Part shown: positions 60,841-64,000 of the stretch, piece by piece
How positions within the stretch are numbered: the stretch's first letter is position 1
Layout of the letters: the number at the start of each line of letters is the position of its first letter
From: F22 sp963675625
GTDB lineage: Bacteria > Bacteroidota > Bacteroidia > Bacteroidales > Bacteroidaceae
DNA length: 64,000 bases
NCBI GenBank assembly: GCA_963675625.1
Contig: OY776497.1
Span: forward strand, 2,108,001 to 2,172,000
Reading direction: 5' to 3'
Made by a program: the position numbers and the translations under genes
Notes under the pieces: model-generated
What the model saw: the letters and a program-made list of their open reading frames with translations, nothing else
Databases searched by the model: none
Told to the model about the DNA's origin: nothing

Positions 60841-61293
60841 TGTTCAAATGTTTAGAATGTTAATAAAACGAGATTGTTTTGTTTCACGTTTCCAATATAA
60901 AAACAATAATCTTAGGTTGTATCATTTTGAGTTCTGTTTTAGTCTTTGTTTGAATAATAGGGGCGTGTTTAACTTTTAACTCGCTTGTTTAAACAGAATA
61001 ATATCTATGTTAACTATTTGAATATTAACATAATTGCAAAGATGGTTTAAGACTTTTATCTTGGTCGATGTTTTTGGTGTATTGTTCTGTGAATCAGGGT
61101 GTTTTGTTTATATTGGCTTTGTTTCTTGCGTGTTTTATTAGATTTAAATCATAAATATGTTACTGTAATATGTGGATTTGAATTCTTTTTCTCTTATTTT
61201 GCACTATTCATTGACTTATTTAGTTATTTACAGAGAATAGAGTCAATAGTTGCTGATTGTTTGATTTTAGCAAGGGTATAAATAGTAAATATA
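60841..61293. other. 453-bp intergenic region upstream of the HtrA-family gene
   Basis: AT-rich, with no supported gene. The inverted repeat ATGTTAA (61007-61013) and TTAACAT (61025-61031) stands about 170 bases before the protease start codon. Related GTTTAA sequences lie at 60966-60996. This could be a binding site for an envelope-stress regulator, but no consensus -33/-7 pair was found on the minus strand. Confidence 0.35.
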
Positions 61294-62346
61294 TTACTTG
61301 TTTTTATTGGTGATTATTCTTCCTGCAAATAACCTTCTGTTGTAATTGAATGCATCATATACTGGACTTTTCGGGTTGAAACTACTAATATGTACATCTC
61401 CTTGACTATGAATAAACCGCTCATTCCCCATATATATTGCAACATGAGATATTTTTTCTGGAAGTGAATCTGTGGCTGCTCGTCCAAAGAAAATAAGATC
61501 TCCAGGAAGGAGATTGTGGCATTTATTAGCGATTTGTATATGACTTTGCCCGATTGTCGCTTGTTGGTAGGCATCCCTCGGTAACTCGATGCCATGCATG
61601 CGGTAACTCCATTGTACGAGTCCGCTACAGTCAAATCCTTTGGGACTAGTACCTGCCCAAAGATAAGGTACCCCATAGACGCTGCGTGCTGTTTCAACAA
61701 TAGCCGAACCTGTTTTTTTGATTTTATTCCGCCATTCTGATTCAAGCATGCCTAATTGTTTTGGGAGATAACCACTTCGCCCATCAGGATAACTGACGAT
61801 ATAAAAACGCCCTTTTTCACCCAGATATCGCAAGCGATCTCCAGCTACAACATCCGATATTGGTTGGCAACCGCATTGTGGATGGGTAAAACATTGTCCC
61901 CAAATAGCTGTTACCATGATTTTTTTTGCATGATTCCATTGGACCAAAGTGGTGCTATCTACTGGATGAATGCCTGTTGGATGGCACCAAATCTTATAGC
62001 CATCTTTCATTTCAACATGATACCATTTCTTGGAATGCGATAAAATGCGTACAGGCATGCCCAAAAGGCCTTGAGTGAGCATTTCGCTTGAGAATGATGC
62101 CGATGCACGCATATTACTTACGGAGAGGTTGATGATACCGTAGGGGTGGGATAGACTATCAAGCGTAGAACTTTTGTGTTGTTCTTCGTTTTCAATCAAG
62201 CGTTGATTATTTTGTGCAAAGGTGCAATCTAATGCTTTTTGCTTGAAGGTGGCATGGTCAGCTTGTTGGTGATGACATGCACTACATACATTTAAGCCAA
62301 CAATCGTTGCCAGACTTATTGAGATTAAAAAGGTTGATGTTTTCAT
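61294..62346 (-). CDS. NlpC/P60 peptidoglycan hydrolase with SH3-like domains
   Basis: A 350-residue exported cell-wall hydrolase. After a signal (STFLISISLATIVGLNV, with Cys21/Cys24 but no good lipobox) come two SH3-like segments (about residues 70-125 and 140-198). The NlpC/P60 domain follows with catalytic Cys240 (KGFDCSGLVQW), His301 (KISHVAIYMG) and a third polar residue, probably His313 (FIHSQG). The family cleaves D-Glu/meso-DAP peptide links. It is divergent from rnpB, with a -7-like TATCTTTG on the minus strand at 62406-62399. Confidence 0.92.
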   Translation of the reverse strand: MKTSTFLISISLATIVGLNVCSACHHQQADHATFKQKALDCTFAQNNQRLIENEEQHKSSTLDSLSHPYGIINLSVSNMRASASFSSEMLTQGLLGMPVRILSHSKKWYHVEMKDGYKIWCHPTGIHPVDSTTLVQWNHAKKIMVTAIWGQCFTHPQCGCQPISDVVAGDRLRYLGEKGRFYIVSYPDGRSGYLPKQLGMLESEWRNKIKKTGSAIVETARSVYGVPYLWAGTSPKGFDCSGLVQWSYRMHGIELPRDAYQQATIGQSHIQIANKCHNLLPGDLIFFGRAATDSLPEKISHVAIYMGNERFIHSQGDVHISSFNPKSPVYDAFNYNRRLFAGRIITNKNK

Positions 62347-62427
62347 AGTTTTCTACAGATTATTGCCTCATATGAGTGCACATTTAATTAACTATAAACA
62401 AAGATACGATTTTTGAGGGGATGTAAA

Positions 62428-62458
62428 TTGGCTATCCTTAGTTTTTTTCTTACTTTTG
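62428..62458 (+). promoter_or_regulatory. rnpB promoter
   Basis: TTG at 62428-62430, 20 bp, TACTTTTG at 62451-62458. This places the transcript start a few bases before the mature 5' end of RNase P RNA. Confidence 0.8.
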
Positions 62459-62469
62459 TCTCCAGAATA

Positions 62470-62807
62470 CAGTAGGCCGGTTTATCGCTCACGAATGTGG
62501 GAGGAAAGTCCGGGCAGTATAGAGCATCCTGCTTCCTAACAGAAAGTTGTCCGTGAGGGTAAAGTAGTTCAGAAGAAAATAACCGCCTCTTTGTAGGTAA
62601 GGGTGAGAAGGTGAGGTAAGAGCTCACCAGGCGTGTGGCAACATACGTGCTGTGGACCTCAGGAACTGCAAGGTCAAGTATACTGACGCTTGAGGACTGC
62701 TCGTCCGATTGTCAGAGGGTAGACTGCTAGAGTGCATCGGTGACGGTGCATCGAGATAAATGATAGACGCTCCAGGTGAGTACAGAACCCGGCTTACAGG
62801 CCTACTG
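62470..62807 (+). ncRNA. rnpB: RNase P RNA, bacterial type A
   Basis: The catalytic RNA that trims tRNA 5' leaders. The ends pair as CAGTAGGCC (62470-62478) and GGCCTACTG (62799-62807), forming helix P1. The universally conserved core GAGGAAAGTCCGGGC begins near 62511. The 3' core ACAGAACCCGGCTTAC lies just before the closing helix. The length of about 340 bases is normal. A protein-coding frame on the opposite strand is a shadow. A T-rich tail (tttcttttataat) follows, but no separate terminator hairpin is seen before the next gene. Confidence 0.97.
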
Positions 62808-62849
62808 TTTCTTTTATAATACTACATGATAGACTACATCTTATAAAAT

Positions 62850-64000
62850 ATGGGCACATTCAAAAGATTTTTACAGTTTCTATCGTATGAAATATGGCGT
62901 ATAAATCGAAACGAAGTTAATCGTACTCGTTTCTCTTTGTACTCTGTTTTGAAGATTTTGTATCTATGCGTACAGCGTTATAGAACAAATACTTTGGTCA
63001 GTAGGGCTTCTGCATTAACGTATAGTTCTTTGTTCTCTTTGGTGCCTATTTTAGCTATTCTTTTTGCCATAGCAAGAGGGTTTGGATTGGCTGATATGCT
63101 AGAAAAAACCTTGCAAGATAGTGTGGCTATCCCTCATGAAAATACACGAGTATTGCTTGAATTTGTACATTCCTATTTAAATCAAACAAAAAGTGGGGTG
63201 TTTTTAGGAGTGGGTATTGTCGCTTTGTTTTATTCTGTTATAAATCTAACCAATAATATTGAGGTTACTTTTAATCGAATTTGGCATGTGAGAAAGTCTC
63301 GTACTTTCTTACGGAAGGTAACTGATTATTTTTCAATGTTTCTTCTGTTGCCTATATTGATTGTTATTTCAAGTGGTATGTCTATCTATGTTGGACAAAT
63401 TGCTTCTGGTTTGGAGGAATACCAAATTCTAGCTCCTATTGTAAAAGTCTTGATTAAATTGATTCCCTTTGTGATTACATGGGGGATGTTTACTGGTCTA
63501 TATGTGTTTATGCCCAATACACATGTTCAAATGCGTCCAGCTATTATTTCAGGTATTACTATCGGTACTGCATACCAGATCTTTCAATTTATATATATCA
63601 GTTCTCAGGTCTATGTGTCGAGATATAATGCGATATATGGTAGTTTCGCTGCTTTGCCTTTATTCTTGTTATGGTTACAACTGTCATGGTCGTTAATCCT
63701 TTTCGGGGTTGAATTGACTTATGCCCAGCAAAATTTAAAGCACTATAGTTTTGATTATGATACACGTAATATTTCTAAGCGTTATCAAGACTTTGTGACT
63801 ATATTGATATTATCTACAATAGCCAAACGATTTCAAAATAATGATCGTCCTTTATCGGCGATAGAAATATCCGATAAGCATTCTATTCCTATTCGTTTAG
63901 TACAACTTGTTCTGGAGACTCTGATGGAGGTTGATATCTTGCATGAGACGATTATTGATCCTAAAACAGAGGAAATGGGGTATCAGCCATCTTTGGATTT
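62850..64000 (+). CDS. YihY/virulence factor BrkB family membrane protein, 3'-truncated by window
   Basis: The reading frame starts with ATG at 62850 and is open to the window end (383 codons plus two bases), so the C-terminus is missing. The product is a YihY/BrkB-family inner-membrane protein with about six helices. Typical text is TNTLVSRASALTYSSLFSLVPILAILFAIARGFG, then GVFLGVGIVALFYSVINLTNNIEVTFNRIWHV, TGLYVFMPNTHVQMRPAIISGITIGTAYQIFQF and YGSFAALPLFLLWLQLSWSLILFGVELTYA. A soluble helical domain begins after about residue 300. The old label ribonuclease BN for this family is wrong. It may be read through from rnpB. Confidence 0.92.
   Translation, partial: MGTFKRFLQFLSYEIWRINRNEVNRTRFSLYSVLKILYLCVQRYRTNTLVSRASALTYSSLFSLVPILAILFAIARGFGLADMLEKTLQDSVAIPHENTRVLLEFVHSYLNQTKSGVFLGVGIVALFYSVINLTNNIEVTFNRIWHVRKSRTFLRKVTDYFSMFLLLPILIVISSGMSIYVGQIASGLEEYQILAPIVKVLIKLIPFVITWGMFTGLYVFMPNTHVQMRPAIISGITIGTAYQIFQFIYISSQVYVSRYNAIYGSFAALPLFLLWLQLSWSLILFGVELTYAQQNLKHYSFDYDTRNISKRYQDFVTILILSTIAKRFQNNDRPLSAIEISDKHSIPIRLVQLVLETLMEVDILHETIIDPKTEEMGYQPSLD

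Noticed and set aside
61099..61281. 60-codon plus-strand frame rich in Phe and Leu
   Set aside because: AT-rich intergenic DNA readily gives hydrophobic frames; there is no ATG near a promoter and no convincing start signal.
62388..62627. 79-codon minus-strand frame
   Set aside because: It is antisense to the conserved 5' half of RNase P RNA and has no protein-like features.
1..64000. Mobile island or prophage
   Set aside because: I found no transposase, integrase, phage structural genes or direct-repeat ends; the tRNA-Pro has no adjoining integrase and no repeated 3' end was noticed.

Overview
The window is a gene-dense, AT-rich chromosomal segment from a member of the Bacteroidota, most likely the order Bacteroidales. 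The evidence is the protein families (DUF3078 and DUF4831 envelope proteins, DUF349 repeat protein, short 286-residue primary sigma factor, homodimer-type pyruvate:ferredoxin oxidoreductase, clostripain-type lipoprotein peptidase, MalQ with tandem starch-binding domains) and a recurring promoter of the Bacteroidota type: TTG/TTTG, about 19-20 bp, then TAnnTTTG. The content is mostly core genome. I saw no insertion sequence, prophage, integrase, CRISPR array or rRNA operon. Genus cannot be fixed from the sequence alone.

Layout. 1-2.8 kb: 3' part of pheT, then a YebC/PmpR-family gene. 2.8-4.4 kb (minus): a PNPOx-fold protein and a DUF4831 envelope protein. 4.7-6.1 kb: nhaA. 6.2-8.2 kb: a small unnamed operon (membrane protein, winged-helix regulator, membrane-anchored alpha/beta hydrolase) behind an operator-like promoter. 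8.4-12.1 kb: nucleoside permease, rsmE, a Nif3-like protein, a C4 zinc-ribbon coiled-coil protein. 12.2-15.4 kb: groES-groEL and a threonine-aldolase-like enzyme. 15.5-21 kb (minus): YgjP-type metallopeptidase, NhaC-type antiporter, FadL-like outer-membrane protein, and a secreted Tyr/His- then Ser/Arg-rich low-complexity protein. 21.1-32 kb: prmA, then on minus folB, an acyltransferase-3 protein, malQ, the pyruvate oxidoreductase and an AAA ATPase. 32.3-36.4 kb: a CstA-family carrier and a PIF1-like helicase with C-terminal HRDC. 36.5-38.6 kb (minus): flavin reductase and DUF3078 protein. 38.8-44.2 kb: pyrG, yidC and a cytoplasmic GH13 enzyme.

44.2-44.5 kb holds an unusual cluster of nested palindromes. 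44.5-48.7 kb (minus) is rsmA-mgtE-DUF349. 48.9-51.4 kb: a flippase-like membrane protein and pepD. 51.56 kb: tRNA-Pro(GGG). 51.7-53.8 kb (minus): uvrB. 54-56 kb: a UDP-glucuronate decarboxylase-like gene and a soluble receiver/histidine-kinase protein. 56.2-62.3 kb (minus): clostripain-like lipoprotein, a small envelope protein, rpoD, an HtrA/DegP protease and an NlpC/P60 hydrolase. 62.47 kb: RNase P RNA (rnpB), followed by a YihY/BrkB membrane protein cut by the window end.

Themes. The translation and RNA genes (pheT, rsmE, prmA, rsmA, tRNA-Pro, rnpB), envelope assembly and quality control (yidC, htrA, NlpC/P60, DUF3078, FadL-like) and central metabolism (pyruvate oxidoreductase, malQ, GH13, CstA-like, pyrG) fit a saccharolytic anaerobe with internal glucan turnover and sodium/proton cycling (nhaA, nhaC). 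The parts least explained by known families are the controlled 6.2-8.2 kb operon, the 44.3 kb palindrome cluster, the low-complexity secreted protein at 19.3-20.9 kb, and several genes whose -7 element lies so close to the start codon that leaderless transcription is suggested.
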